NCBI RefSeq assembly: GCF_003864295.1
Contig: NZ_BDQK01000017.1
Location: 310,001-374,000, forward strand
Length of the DNA: 64,000 nt
Origin: Aphanothece sacrum FPU1
Lineage (GTDB): Bacteria; Cyanobacteriota; Cyanobacteriia; Cyanobacteriales; Microcystaceae
Direction: 5' to 3'
Each line of letters opens with the position of its first letter. Position 1 is the stretch's first letter. The notes beneath the pieces were generated by a model. That model ran no database searches and was not told where the DNA came from. It worked only from the letters and a program-made list of their open reading frames with translations. The position numbers and the translations under genes are program-made. Positions 42,609-50,838 of this stretch are shown here, in pieces.

Positions 42609-42860
42609 ATGAACTCACCTAATCTTCCCTTAGAACTCACTCAAGTGCTGCAAGTTGATTGGAGCGATCGCTGGAGTGTGTATTACCGCCTTCAGGAATT
42701 AGAGATTCTCTGTCATTGCTCAGCCTATAAACCCTTACAAGTCAAGCTTTATAGTGCGACTTCCTTAATTCAGGTTTGGAGTGTGATCAAACAACATTCA
42801 GCCTCCCGTGAAGAGTTGATCGACTGGCTTAATGACTGTTGGCACGATAGAACGACTTAA
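42609..42860 (+). CDS. Small conserved-looking cyanobacterial protein (83 aa)
   Basis: The product is a Trp-rich, soluble 83-residue protein with LTQVLQVDWSDRWSVYYRLQ, ILCHCSAYKPLQVKLYS and LIDWLNDCWHDR. I do not recognise a characterised domain; the sequence resembles short Asr1131-like cyanobacterial proteins. It is followed 33 bp downstream by the [2Fe-2S] thioredoxin-like gene, so the two probably share a transcript. It contains a HIP1-like GGAGCGATCGCTGG site. No function is proposed. Confidence 0.65.
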   Translation: MNSPNLPLELTQVLQVDWSDRWSVYYRLQELEILCHCSAYKPLQVKLYSATSLIQVWSVIKQHSASREELIDWLNDCWHDRTT

Positions 42861-42893
42861 ATTGTCAATTAGGAAATAAGTAAATAAAAAATT

Positions 42894-43451
42894 ATGTCAA
42901 GTCTAACTGCAGTTTCTCAATTTCGCCTAGTGGGCCAATTAGAAAGCTTTGTCATGAAAGAGGGTGACAAGGTGAAATATGTACGAATAAAGGTAATTGA
43001 CCGGGAATACTGGATTAAAATCTCTAAAAAATTACGTCAACAAGTTGATCTGTCCATGTCTCCTGGAACTTGGCTAGAAATCATCGGAAACAGGGAACCA
43101 GACGGCAAATTAGGTCTATTTAAACTGGAGGCAACTACCCTCAAAACCCTCTCTACTCCTGATATTCCTTGTGCCACTGTATTGTCAGGAAAAACTGACA
43201 AATCTACTAATGCCCGACGAATTTTAGTCTGTCAAAAATCTGATTGTTGGGAACGAGGGGGTAAAAGAGTCTGTCAGCAGTTAGAAAAAAAATTAAGCGA
43301 TCGTGGTTTAGGTGATCTCGTAGAAATTCAATTAACCGGATGTCTTAAACAGTGTAAAAAAGGCCCCAATGTGGTAGTTTTACCTGATAAAACCCGTTAT
43401 AGTCAGGTGAAACCTTATCAAGTTGAGGAGTTATTAGATAAACATTTTTAA
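42894..43451 (+). CDS. [2Fe-2S] thioredoxin-like ferredoxin domain protein
   Basis: This 185-residue protein has an N-terminal OB-like/beta domain (FRLVGQLESFVMKEGDKVKY) and a C-terminal thioredoxin-like [2Fe-2S] domain. In the latter, RRILVCQKSDCWERGG carries Cys x4-5 Cys and QLTGCLKQCKKGPNVVVLPD carries C-x3-C. That pattern is typical of NuoE-like and CbiW-like electron carriers. Such proteins occur widely in cyanobacteria, and the redox partner is unknown. It is probably in an operon with the small gene upstream. Confidence 0.82.
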   Translation: MSSLTAVSQFRLVGQLESFVMKEGDKVKYVRIKVIDREYWIKISKKLRQQVDLSMSPGTWLEIIGNREPDGKLGLFKLEATTLKTLSTPDIPCATVLSGKTDKSTNARRILVCQKSDCWERGGKRVCQQLEKKLSDRGLGDLVEIQLTGCLKQCKKGPNVVVLPDKTRYSQVKPYQVEELLDKHF

Positions 43452-43463
43452 CAAAAGATATGA

Positions 43464-43548
43464 TCCCCCTAAATCCCCCTTCACAAAGGGGGACTTGTTT
43501 CCGGTAGTAACTGATAACAGTTAACTGTTAACTGTTAACTGTTAACTG
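43464..43548. repeat. Palindrome plus (GTTAACT)n tandem repeat between convergent genes
   Basis: AAATCCCCCTT-CACA-AAGGGGGACTT is a strong hairpin of a class common in cyanobacterial intergenic DNA. It is followed by four copies of GTTAACT/TTAACTG (7 bp, about 43519-43548). It lies between the ferredoxin-domain gene and the orphan Cup gene, which converge, and could terminate both. Confidence 0.7.
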
Positions 43549-43566
43549 AAATGACCCCTACATATT

Positions 43567-44697
43567 TTAACGATTAACCATTTTCAACCTAGAGGTTTTA
43601 AAACGGTTCATCCAACCTTCTAAATAAGCTCGATTTTCCTTTTGTTGTTGTAAATCTTTTGTATCTAAAGGATAAGGGGCTAAACCTTTAATAGCTGCGG
43701 TAGTCACACAAAACATTGACTTTTGGAAAGTTTCACAAATTTGCACCAATAAATCATCTTCTTGACGGAAACTTTGACGATAAACTTCATGAAGATAATC
43801 AGGCAAATAATGACTCATATCTTGCATTAATAAAGTAGGAGGAATTCCCGCACCTCCAATGGGTAAAGGATCTGCATATAATGCCCCATAAGTAAAGACA
43901 GGTTGCTGTTCAGGAATTTGATAAGCTTGAGCATTATAAGAAACAGTTCCAGGAAAGGGAGTTCCTCGGAAGAAAACTGCTTCTACATAGGGAACTGCGG
44001 TATCCATTAGAAAGGTTAATCCAACAGATTTAGGCAGGATATCATAAACTTTATCGGCAATTTTTACGTTATAAGTAATGGGTTTACTCGCATCTTGAAC
44101 GAACCCATCTAAAATATGTTGAACCACATCAGAAATAGATTTAATTTCACCATTATCATAGCGATCAGAAAGGTAGAGAAACATATCAGCCATGACTCGC
44201 CAAAACTGTCCTAAACCACTGTAATAAGCCATCATTCTCATGTGTTCAGGGAGAAAGTCAGGAAAGGCTTTATCTAAAGCTAACATAAACATATTATTCT
44301 TAAATTTAGCTTGAATAACCTTTTTAACCGATGTTTTAAATTCGGGAGTATCTAAGTAAGCATCTAAGCCACCGCCTCCATGCCACATCATGGCTTTCAT
44401 ACAGTATTCTGCATATTCAAAATTAATCCGATTATGCCACCAATGATGCAATAATTTGTTTAAAGAAATGTCTCCATTAAAATATTTAAAAAAAGGAAAT
44501 AATACTAAAAATTGATTCTCAGAAATATAAATCAAGTTACGGGAATAGGCATCTAAAATTACTCCATAACTTTTGAGAATTCCCACTACTTCTAGCACAT
44601 TTTGCGGGGAGTCTTTGAGGAGGGCTTCTCCTTTTTCTAGACGGTAGATATACTCAGCTAAGGAATGACGAGAGGGTTCTAATTGAATACTAACCAT
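43567..44697 (-). CDS. Shortened orphan CO2-hydration (Cup) protein paralogue
   Basis: The 376-residue paralogue of the Cup protein at 15583-16878 aligns over the whole length but is 55 residues shorter. Most of the gap (about 38 residues) falls between PFFKYF and the HH-rich stretch. That stretch is retained as LLHHWWHNRINFEY (histidines 84, 85, 88). The landmarks PYVEAVFFRGTPF and AGIPPTLLMQDM are also retained. No ndhF or ndhD accompanies it, so it must join NDH-1 membrane subunits encoded elsewhere or do something different. The reading frame is intact. The start MVSIQLEPSRHSLAEYIYRLE matches the first helix of the longer protein. Confidence 0.88.
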   Translation of the reverse strand: MVSIQLEPSRHSLAEYIYRLEKGEALLKDSPQNVLEVVGILKSYGVILDAYSRNLIYISENQFLVLFPFFKYFNGDISLNKLLHHWWHNRINFEYAEYCMKAMMWHGGGGLDAYLDTPEFKTSVKKVIQAKFKNNMFMLALDKAFPDFLPEHMRMMAYYSGLGQFWRVMADMFLYLSDRYDNGEIKSISDVVQHILDGFVQDASKPITYNVKIADKVYDILPKSVGLTFLMDTAVPYVEAVFFRGTPFPGTVSYNAQAYQIPEQQPVFTYGALYADPLPIGGAGIPPTLLMQDMSHYLPDYLHEVYRQSFRQEDDLLVQICETFQKSMFCVTTAAIKGLAPYPLDTKDLQQQKENRAYLEGWMNRFKTSRLKMVNR

Positions 44698-44842
44698 AAT
44701 TGCTGTTATCAGTCATTTTATCTAATCTTTCTATTATTCCTTTAATTGGCTTGTTTCGTCTACTCCTTCTCTTTGGTAAAAACAAAAATACATCATGATT
44801 AGTTATAATGTTGAGTATCAAATATATACAACAATAATACAC

Positions 44843-45189
44843 ATGAAAGAACAATCTAGTAATGTAGATACTCAACAGTTGTTAAAATTACTTGTTAAAT
44901 ATGATTGGCTTGAAGGTACAGTGTTAGGAATCGCCAAGCAATATCTAAAGGTTATGAAAATCTTACAAGAAGACAACAAGAAGTTCTTGACACTTATGCG
45001 CTAAATTTATTTGAAGGATTTGATTGTGAAGATATTTTTATGATTGCAAATATGGGATACGACGGAAAAAATACTAAGATTCTAGATTGTGCTAGACAAA
45101 TCAAAGCAGAACTAGGGTATATACCTGACGATGATTCAAGAGAAGAAGATTTAGCTTGCAGGTGGGGAATAGAAGAAAGCTATAAATAA
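44843..45189 (+). pseudogene. Small gene split by a single frameshift
   Basis: From the ATG at 44843 the frame encodes QLLKLLVKYDWLEGTVLGIA and soon runs into a TAA. From about 44930 the next frame is open to a TAA at 45187-45189 and encodes SKGYENLTRRQQEVLDTYAL, then EGFDCEDIFMIANMGYDGKN and LACRWGIEESYK. The junction lies around GGAATCGCCAAGCAATAT. Together the two give a 110-115 residue protein with no domain I recognise. It is a recent frameshift mutation or a sequence error. Confidence 0.6.
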
Positions 45190-45208
45190 AGTTAAAAAAT
45201 TTGTCTTA

Positions 45209-45478
45209 TTATAAACGAGGATTTCTAATCAAATAGGTGATCAGTCCCCCAAGTAAAGCCCCAAATAAAGCTAAGCTTATCTGTTTCCAATTTTTGAGTT
45301 CTCCTACTTTCTCGGCCAAATCAGGGATTTTTTGCGATGAGGTTTCTAAATTTTTAAGTCTGGCATCAATAACCCCCATTTGTCCCTTAATCTCAATTTG
45401 TCCTTTTTCTAATGCGTCAAATCGAGAATTAATCAAGTCTCTTAGTTCCTTTAAATCATTCTCTGTAACAGTAGACAT
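45209..45478 (-). CDS. Small coiled-coil protein with C-terminal membrane helix
   Basis: I start at the ATG at 45476-45478, preceded by GGAGAA; the track start is a TTG. The product of 89 residues has an acidic coiled coil (DLKELRDLINSRFDALEKGQ; then ARLKNLETSSQKIPDLAEKV) and a C-terminal membrane segment (ISLALFGALLGGLITYLI). It resembles XhlA/haemolysin-like small proteins widely found in cyanobacteria, with no known role. It lies downstream of mutS2's convergent side and is monocistronic. Confidence 0.65.
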   Translation of the reverse strand: MSTVTENDLKELRDLINSRFDALEKGQIEIKGQMGVIDARLKNLETSSQKIPDLAEKVGELKNWKQISLALFGALLGGLITYLIRNPRL

Positions 45479-45566
45479 CGTGTTATTCTCCAACTATAAA
45501 TTATTTTCCCTAAAAGCTGTCAAAAACCAGCCTTTACTACTCGTTATATAATCAAATCTTACCATC

Positions 45567-48044
45567 TTATTTTAAATATACCACCGTTACCCCTGATCCT
45601 CCTTCATTTTGCGGAGCTAACTCAAAGCGATCTACTTGAGGATGACGACTTAAAAATTCATGCACCCCCTGACGTAATTTTCCTGTTCCCTTGCCATGAA
45701 TTACCCATAAAACCCCTGACATAATGGCGATCGCGATCGCTTTTTCTAAGTCTGACTCAGCATCTGCAACCCGACTACCCCGAATATCGAGGGTATTTTG
45801 AGAGGTACGAATTAAAGGCACAGTTTGAGGTTTAATGGGCTGTGGTGGGGGTGTAGTTGGTGTTTTAGCCTTAACTACCATTTCTACCTTTTTGCCGTCT
45901 AAAGACTCAATATCCGTGAAAGGAATGGTCATTTTCATCAGGCCAAAACGAACGGTTAATAATGCCCCTTCTGTATTTACTGTTAAAACTTCCGCCGTTT
46001 GACCTAAATTAGACAATCTTACTCGTTCCCCTACTTGAGGTTGATAACTCGGTTGACGTTTTTGAGCCTGGGGTAACTGACGTTGCTTAATGTCTTGTAA
46101 TGCCTCACTTGCTTGTTGGGCTTTTTGTCCAGTTTGGTTTCCTTGTTGCAGTTGACGGATCACCTGGGCTATTTCTTCTTTAGCGATCGCGATCGCTTTT
46201 TGCACTTCTTGTTCTTGATACCTTTTTAATTCTTGTTCTCTTTCTTGCAAGGAAGAAGCTTTTTGAGATACTTCTTCATAAAATTTTTCAGTTTTTTGCA
46301 GTAATTTGCCAGCTTGTTGAGCTTTTTGTTCCTGTTCTCGTCGTTGCTCTTCTAATCCTGCTATAACTTGATTAATCTCCTCAGAAAAGCCCCCAATCTT
46401 GCTTCTGGCTTCCTCAATAATCTCTTGATCTAATCCTAACCGTTGAGCGATAGTTAAAGCATTAGACCGTCCAGGAATGCCCCACAACAGCCGATAAGTG
46501 GGCGATAGGGTACTATCATCAAATTCAACGGAAGCGTTCTCAAAGCGGTCATCTTCATATTTTAAGGCTTTGAGTTCTCCATAATGAGTCGTGGCAATAG
46601 TTAATAAGGCATGATCCGCTAAATAATGTAACAAGGCGATCGCTAATGCACTTCCTTCGGCCGGATCTGTTCCTGCACCTACTTCATCTAATAGTACCAG
46701 TGATGGGGTAATGGGGTGATGGGGTAATGGAGTGTGGGGAGTGTGGGGAGTGTGGGGAGATAGGATAGGGGACTGTAGGGGTTTAATATCATTAAACCCA
46801 TCAGGACTTAAAGCTTCAATAATCCGAACAATACGGCGAATATGTCCCGAAAAAGTTGATAAACTCTGTTCAATTGATTGTTCATCGCCAATATCTGCTA
46901 AAATATCCCCAAACCAAGGCAATTCAACGGGTTCTCTGGCAGGAATAAATAAGCCCACTTTCGCCATTAATGCGGCTAAACCGATTGTTTTCAGGGTAAC
47001 GGTTTTTCCCCCCGTATTTGGCCCCGTAATAGCCACAACCCGAATTTTAGGATTAATCAGTACATTAATAGGTACAATGGGGGTTCCTTGTTCATGGTTT
47101 TGTTGCCACACCAACAAGGGATGACGTAACTGTCGCAGGGTAATAGTTTCTCCTTTCCCTACGTCAATAAATCTAGGGATGTTTCCTTCTAACCACAAAC
47201 TATAACGGGCTTTAGCCGTAGCTAAATCTAATATAGTAGCGATCGCCAACAAATAATCTAAGTCTTCTTGTACCTCGGCCACTTGTTCGGTTAACTTTCG
47301 CAAAACCGCTTCTTCTTCGACTTGTTCTTGACGGCGATATTGTCGTAGTTTATTGCCCCATTCCACAATAGAATGAGGTTCAATATAAAGGGTAGCTCCG
47401 GTACTGGATGTATCGTGAATAATGCCCGGAATTTGGTCTTTTTGAGGGGCTTTAACGGGAATGACAAAGCGATCGCCTCTTTGAGTTATTACCGACTCTT
47501 GTACTGCTCCTCCTTGTCGTTGTAAGATACTATGTAGTTTTTGGTAGATTCTCTCCCGAATTTCCTTGAGATTGCGGCGAATTTCTCCTAATTTGGGACT
47601 AGCCCGATCCGCAACCGTTCCTCCTTCCTCAATACAATGATGAATGGCTTGTTCTAATTCGGGATAAGTCCTGACATCAGTGACTAATTCGGTTAAAATG
47701 GGCAAATCTTCGTAATTTTCAATGACACGCCTTAGTCTTCTGACTCCTGCTAAAGTAGTCGCAATATTGAGTAAATCTTGTCCGAATATCAGCCCCCCTA
47801 TTTTCGCCCTATCTAGAGATTCTCCAATATCATTGATCCCTTCAAATGACCATCTTGACTCTAAACTTTGCTCTAGACGATAAATTTCTTGGGTTTGGGC
47901 TAATAGTTCTTGACTTTCCTCTAAACTACCAGGAATAACCAATTTTCTCGCCGCTACTGTTCCTAGTTTTGTCGCAGCAAACGTGGCTAGATGTTGACAT
48001 AATCTAGGCCATTCTAACAGTTCTAAGGTTTCTTGTTGAATCAA
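45567..48044 (-). CDS. mutS2: MutS2 family endonuclease / ATPase with Smr domain
   Basis: This 825-residue MutS2 protein suppresses homologous recombination or acts on stalled ribosomes. It has the clamp/core region, the ATPase with Walker A ITGPNTGGKTVTLKT (about 339-353), Walker B SLVLLDEVGAGTDPAEG (about 448-464), a long coiled coil (530-620) and a C-terminal Smr nuclease domain with LDIRGSR and WVIHGKGTGKLRQGVHEF. Between the helix RRIVRIIEALSPD and Walker B there is an insert of about 34 residues (414-447), Pro/His/Thr-rich (SPHTPHTPHTPLPHHP). The insert looks derived from intergenic repeat DNA. It is monocistronic. Confidence 0.93.
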   Translation of the reverse strand: MIQQETLELLEWPRLCQHLATFAATKLGTVAARKLVIPGSLEESQELLAQTQEIYRLEQSLESRWSFEGINDIGESLDRAKIGGLIFGQDLLNIATTLAGVRRLRRVIENYEDLPILTELVTDVRTYPELEQAIHHCIEEGGTVADRASPKLGEIRRNLKEIRERIYQKLHSILQRQGGAVQESVITQRGDRFVIPVKAPQKDQIPGIIHDTSSTGATLYIEPHSIVEWGNKLRQYRRQEQVEEEAVLRKLTEQVAEVQEDLDYLLAIATILDLATAKARYSLWLEGNIPRFIDVGKGETITLRQLRHPLLVWQQNHEQGTPIVPINVLINPKIRVVAITGPNTGGKTVTLKTIGLAALMAKVGLFIPAREPVELPWFGDILADIGDEQSIEQSLSTFSGHIRRIVRIIEALSPDGFNDIKPLQSPILSPHTPHTPHTPLPHHPITPSLVLLDEVGAGTDPAEGSALAIALLHYLADHALLTIATTHYGELKALKYEDDRFENASVEFDDSTLSPTYRLLWGIPGRSNALTIAQRLGLDQEIIEEARSKIGGFSEEINQVIAGLEEQRREQEQKAQQAGKLLQKTEKFYEEVSQKASSLQEREQELKRYQEQEVQKAIAIAKEEIAQVIRQLQQGNQTGQKAQQASEALQDIKQRQLPQAQKRQPSYQPQVGERVRLSNLGQTAEVLTVNTEGALLTVRFGLMKMTIPFTDIESLDGKKVEMVVKAKTPTTPPPQPIKPQTVPLIRTSQNTLDIRGSRVADAESDLEKAIAIAIMSGVLWVIHGKGTGKLRQGVHEFLSRHPQVDRFELAPQNEGGSGVTVVYLK
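46704..46805 (-). repeat. Intergenic-type repeat inserted in-frame in mutS2
   Basis: The stretch contains GGGGTGATGGGGTAATGG, tandem GTGTGGGGA units (about 46732-46760), and the palindrome GGGTTTAATATCATTAAACCC (46779-46799). This is the palindrome family otherwise seen between genes. Its length (about 102 bp, a multiple of three) preserves the reading frame and inserts about 34 residues before Walker B. Confidence 0.7.
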
Positions 48045-48152
48045 GGCAGGATCATTGGATAAATAAAGATTTTATTAACTCATTATAATCTTAGGCAGAA
48101 GAAACCGCTTCAACTTGAATCACAATAGTACTTGAAAACTATTTAGATCATG

Positions 48153-49325
48153 TTATTGCCAATATTTACAAGCAGCATAAGCTAAAGTAACAACTCCGGT
48201 AATAATAGCAGATTCATCTATTTCAAATTGGGGATGATGAAGGGGATAATTTTGTTTATTATCATAGCCTACTCCTAAACGAAACATAGAACCTGGAGCG
48301 TGTTCTAAATAGAGAGAAAAATCTTCTGCTCCCAGAGAAGGTTCCGGCAGAATTTCAACATACTCATTTCCCCAAGCTTCTCGACTAGCAGACTCCAGAA
48401 TTTGGGTTAAAGCGATATCATTTTGTACCGAAGGAACTCCCCGACGATAATTCATTTCATATTTAGCATTATAAGTATTACAAACATTAGAAATAATTCC
48501 CTCTATCCATTGAGGAAGATTAGCATGAGTTTCAGGATGAAGCGATCGCACAGTTCCGGCCATTCTAACTTGATCAGCAATTACATTTGGGGCCCGTCCC
48601 CCATTAATTTGACCAATACTTAAAACGATGGGACGTAAGGGATTTTGCGTGCGACTAATAGCTTGTTGTAAAGTAGTAATAACTTGAGAAGCGATCCAAA
48701 TCGCATCAATAGCCTCATGAGGACGGGCCCCATGACCTGACTCCCCTTGAATAAAAATTTCAATATCATCTGCGGCCGCAGTTAAGGCCCCATAGCGAAT
48801 GCCCACAGAACGCGCTTTAATGGAAGGGAAGACATGAACCCCAAAAATAGCCTTAACATCCCGCATCGCACCGTCTTGCACCATCCAGCTTGCACCCTGA
48901 GCGATTTCTTCGGCCGGTTGAAACAAAAACCGAACATTTCCGGGCAAATATTCTGTAAACTGAGATAGAATCATCGCGGTTCCGAGTCCGACGGTGGTAT
49001 GAACATCATGACCGCAAGCGTGCATAACACCTGGTTTACAGGAAGCAAATTCTAGGTTTGTTCGTTCCTCAATGGGTAACGCATCCATATCCGTACGAAT
49101 AGCGAGGATACGTTCATCGGTTCCGCTTCCCTTTAACTGTCCCAATACACCAGTTTTCCCTACTGCTTCTCTAACATGAATTCCACAAGAGGAGAGAACC
49201 CCCGAAACATAGGCCGCGGTTTGATATTCTTGTCCACTGAGTTCAGGATGAGCATGAAAATGACGACGAATTTCAATTAGTCTAGGAGCTAAAGATTCAG
49301 CTAAGTCTTTAATTTGGGAGAGCAT
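48153..49325 (-). CDS. M20-family amidohydrolase (hippurate/IAA-amino acid hydrolase-like)
   Basis: This metal-dependent amidohydrolase has 390 residues. It has the dinuclear-metal motifs HACGHDVHTTVGLG (about 100-113), FLFQPAEEIAQGASWM, and the dimerisation domain with GESGHGARPHEAIDAIW. The C-terminal region EPSLGAEDFSLYLEHAPG is present. Relatives cleave N-acyl amino acids or auxin conjugates. The substrate in this host is unknown. It is monocistronic and divergent from chrA. Confidence 0.93.
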   Translation of the reverse strand: MLSQIKDLAESLAPRLIEIRRHFHAHPELSGQEYQTAAYVSGVLSSCGIHVREAVGKTGVLGQLKGSGTDERILAIRTDMDALPIEERTNLEFASCKPGVMHACGHDVHTTVGLGTAMILSQFTEYLPGNVRFLFQPAEEIAQGASWMVQDGAMRDVKAIFGVHVFPSIKARSVGIRYGALTAAADDIEIFIQGESGHGARPHEAIDAIWIASQVITTLQQAISRTQNPLRPIVLSIGQINGGRAPNVIADQVRMAGTVRSLHPETHANLPQWIEGIISNVCNTYNAKYEMNYRRGVPSVQNDIALTQILESASREAWGNEYVEILPEPSLGAEDFSLYLEHAPGSMFRLGVGYDNKQNYPLHHPQFEIDESAIITGVVTLAYAACKYWQ

Positions 49326-49434
49326 GGATATTAATTAAGATTCACTTTTAATTTAACCCACATTCCGCGAAATTGGAGTATGCTCAAGGCGATTTCAATC
49401 ATCTCCAAAAATCCCCCTATTAAAAAAAACTTCA

Positions 49435-50625
49435 ATGAGCAATCCTACCCCTTTAAACCTTGACCAGCCAACCTATTCCCTGAAACAGCTTACTCAGTAT
49501 TTCCTCAAACTCGGAACCCTAGGTTTCGGCGGGCCGATCGCTCTGATTGGCTATATGCACCGGGATTTGGTAGAAGAGCGTCAGTGGATTTCTGAGGCCG
49601 CATATCAGGAAGGATTAACCCTCGCACAAGTTGCTCCTGGCCCCCTAGCCGCGCAATTGTCATTTTACTTAGGTTATGTTCACTATGGCATTTTAGGCTC
49701 GGCGTTAGTCGGTATTACCTTTGTTGTGCCATCATTTTTGATGGTAGTCGCTCTAGGATGGGCTTACACTCTTTACGGTGGTCTCAGTTGGATGCAAGCC
49801 GTATTTTATGGCGTGGGTGCGGCGGTAATTGGGATTATTGCCATGAGTGCTTATAAACTAACCCGTAAAACGGTGGGGACGGACTGGCTATTATGGGGCA
49901 TTTATTTGGTGAATGCAGCAGCCACGATTATTACCCAGTCGGAAAGAATAGAGTTAATTTTAGGCGCGGGGGTATTGGTTTGGTTGATCAAATCCCCACC
50001 AAAAAAATGGTTCAGAGGCAACAAGTTAAATAGTTTGATCGGCTTTCCCCTCATCCCCTTTTTGGCCGCAGTTCCCACTGCAACACCCAGTTTACTCGGA
50101 CAGATTTTTATCTTCTTTGCAACGGCGGGTTCTTTTGTCTTTGGAAGTGGTTTAGCTATCATTCCGTTTTTGTATGGTGGGGTGGTCAAGGATTTTCAAT
50201 GGCTCAATGCTCAAGAGTTTCTGGATGCGGTGGCTGTTGCTATGATTACACCAGGGCCAGTTGTGATTACCACAGGATTTATTGGGTTTCTGATAGCAGG
50301 ACTGCCAGGAGCTTGTATAGCGGCGATCGCTATGTTTATTCCCTGCTACTTGTTAACGATTATCCCTGCACCTTATTTCAAGAAACACGGCAAAAACCCC
50401 AGTATTTCCGCATTTGTTAATGGGGTAACTGTTGCAGCAACCGGAGCGATCGCCGGAGCAGTTGTGGTTTTGGGACAACAATCTCTGCGGGACATCCCTA
50501 CAATTTTGATGGGACTTCTTACCTTGACTGTACTTTGGCGGTTTGGCAAAAAGATACCCGAACCCCTAATTGTAGCGATCGCGGCAATTGTTGGTCTAGT
50601 AGTATATCCGCTCATTTATCCGTAG
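49435..50625 (+). CDS. chrA: Chromate transporter (long-chain CHR family)
   Basis: The 396-residue membrane protein consists of two homologous halves. Each starts with a conserved block: GTLGFGGPIALIGYMHRDLV with LTLAQVAPGPLAAQL in the first, and GSFVFGSGLAIIPFLYGGVV with AVAVAMITPGPVVITTGFIG in the second. This architecture defines the long CHR family that exports chromate or takes it up. About 10-12 helices are expected. A plus-strand start at 49435 fits the family. The substrate here is inferred from homology. Confidence 0.93.
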   Translation: MSNPTPLNLDQPTYSLKQLTQYFLKLGTLGFGGPIALIGYMHRDLVEERQWISEAAYQEGLTLAQVAPGPLAAQLSFYLGYVHYGILGSALVGITFVVPSFLMVVALGWAYTLYGGLSWMQAVFYGVGAAVIGIIAMSAYKLTRKTVGTDWLLWGIYLVNAAATIITQSERIELILGAGVLVWLIKSPPKKWFRGNKLNSLIGFPLIPFLAAVPTATPSLLGQIFIFFATAGSFVFGSGLAIIPFLYGGVVKDFQWLNAQEFLDAVAVAMITPGPVVITTGFIGFLIAGLPGACIAAIAMFIPCYLLTIIPAPYFKKHGKNPSISAFVNGVTVAATGAIAGAVVVLGQQSLRDIPTILMGLLTLTVLWRFGKKIPEPLIVAIAAIVGLVVYPLIYP

Positions 50626-50838
50626 ATATAGCAGAAGTCAGAAATTCTTTACTTAACAACAGTTAGTGGGTAAGCAGATACCCCATGATAAAACTTTTTA
50701 AGTGAATGCCGCTAAGTTATCCCGCGATCGCCACAAGCAGAAAAAGCTCGAAATATCTGCTATACCTGGATTTGAAACCAGTTTACATTGATGAATAAGT
50801 GTAAAATATTAGATGAAACTAACACAGTACATTAACTT

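Noticed and set aside
45237-45551. 104-residue plus-strand ORF
   Set aside because: It is antisense to the coiled-coil membrane-protein gene, whose heptads, membrane helix and ribosome site are convincing.
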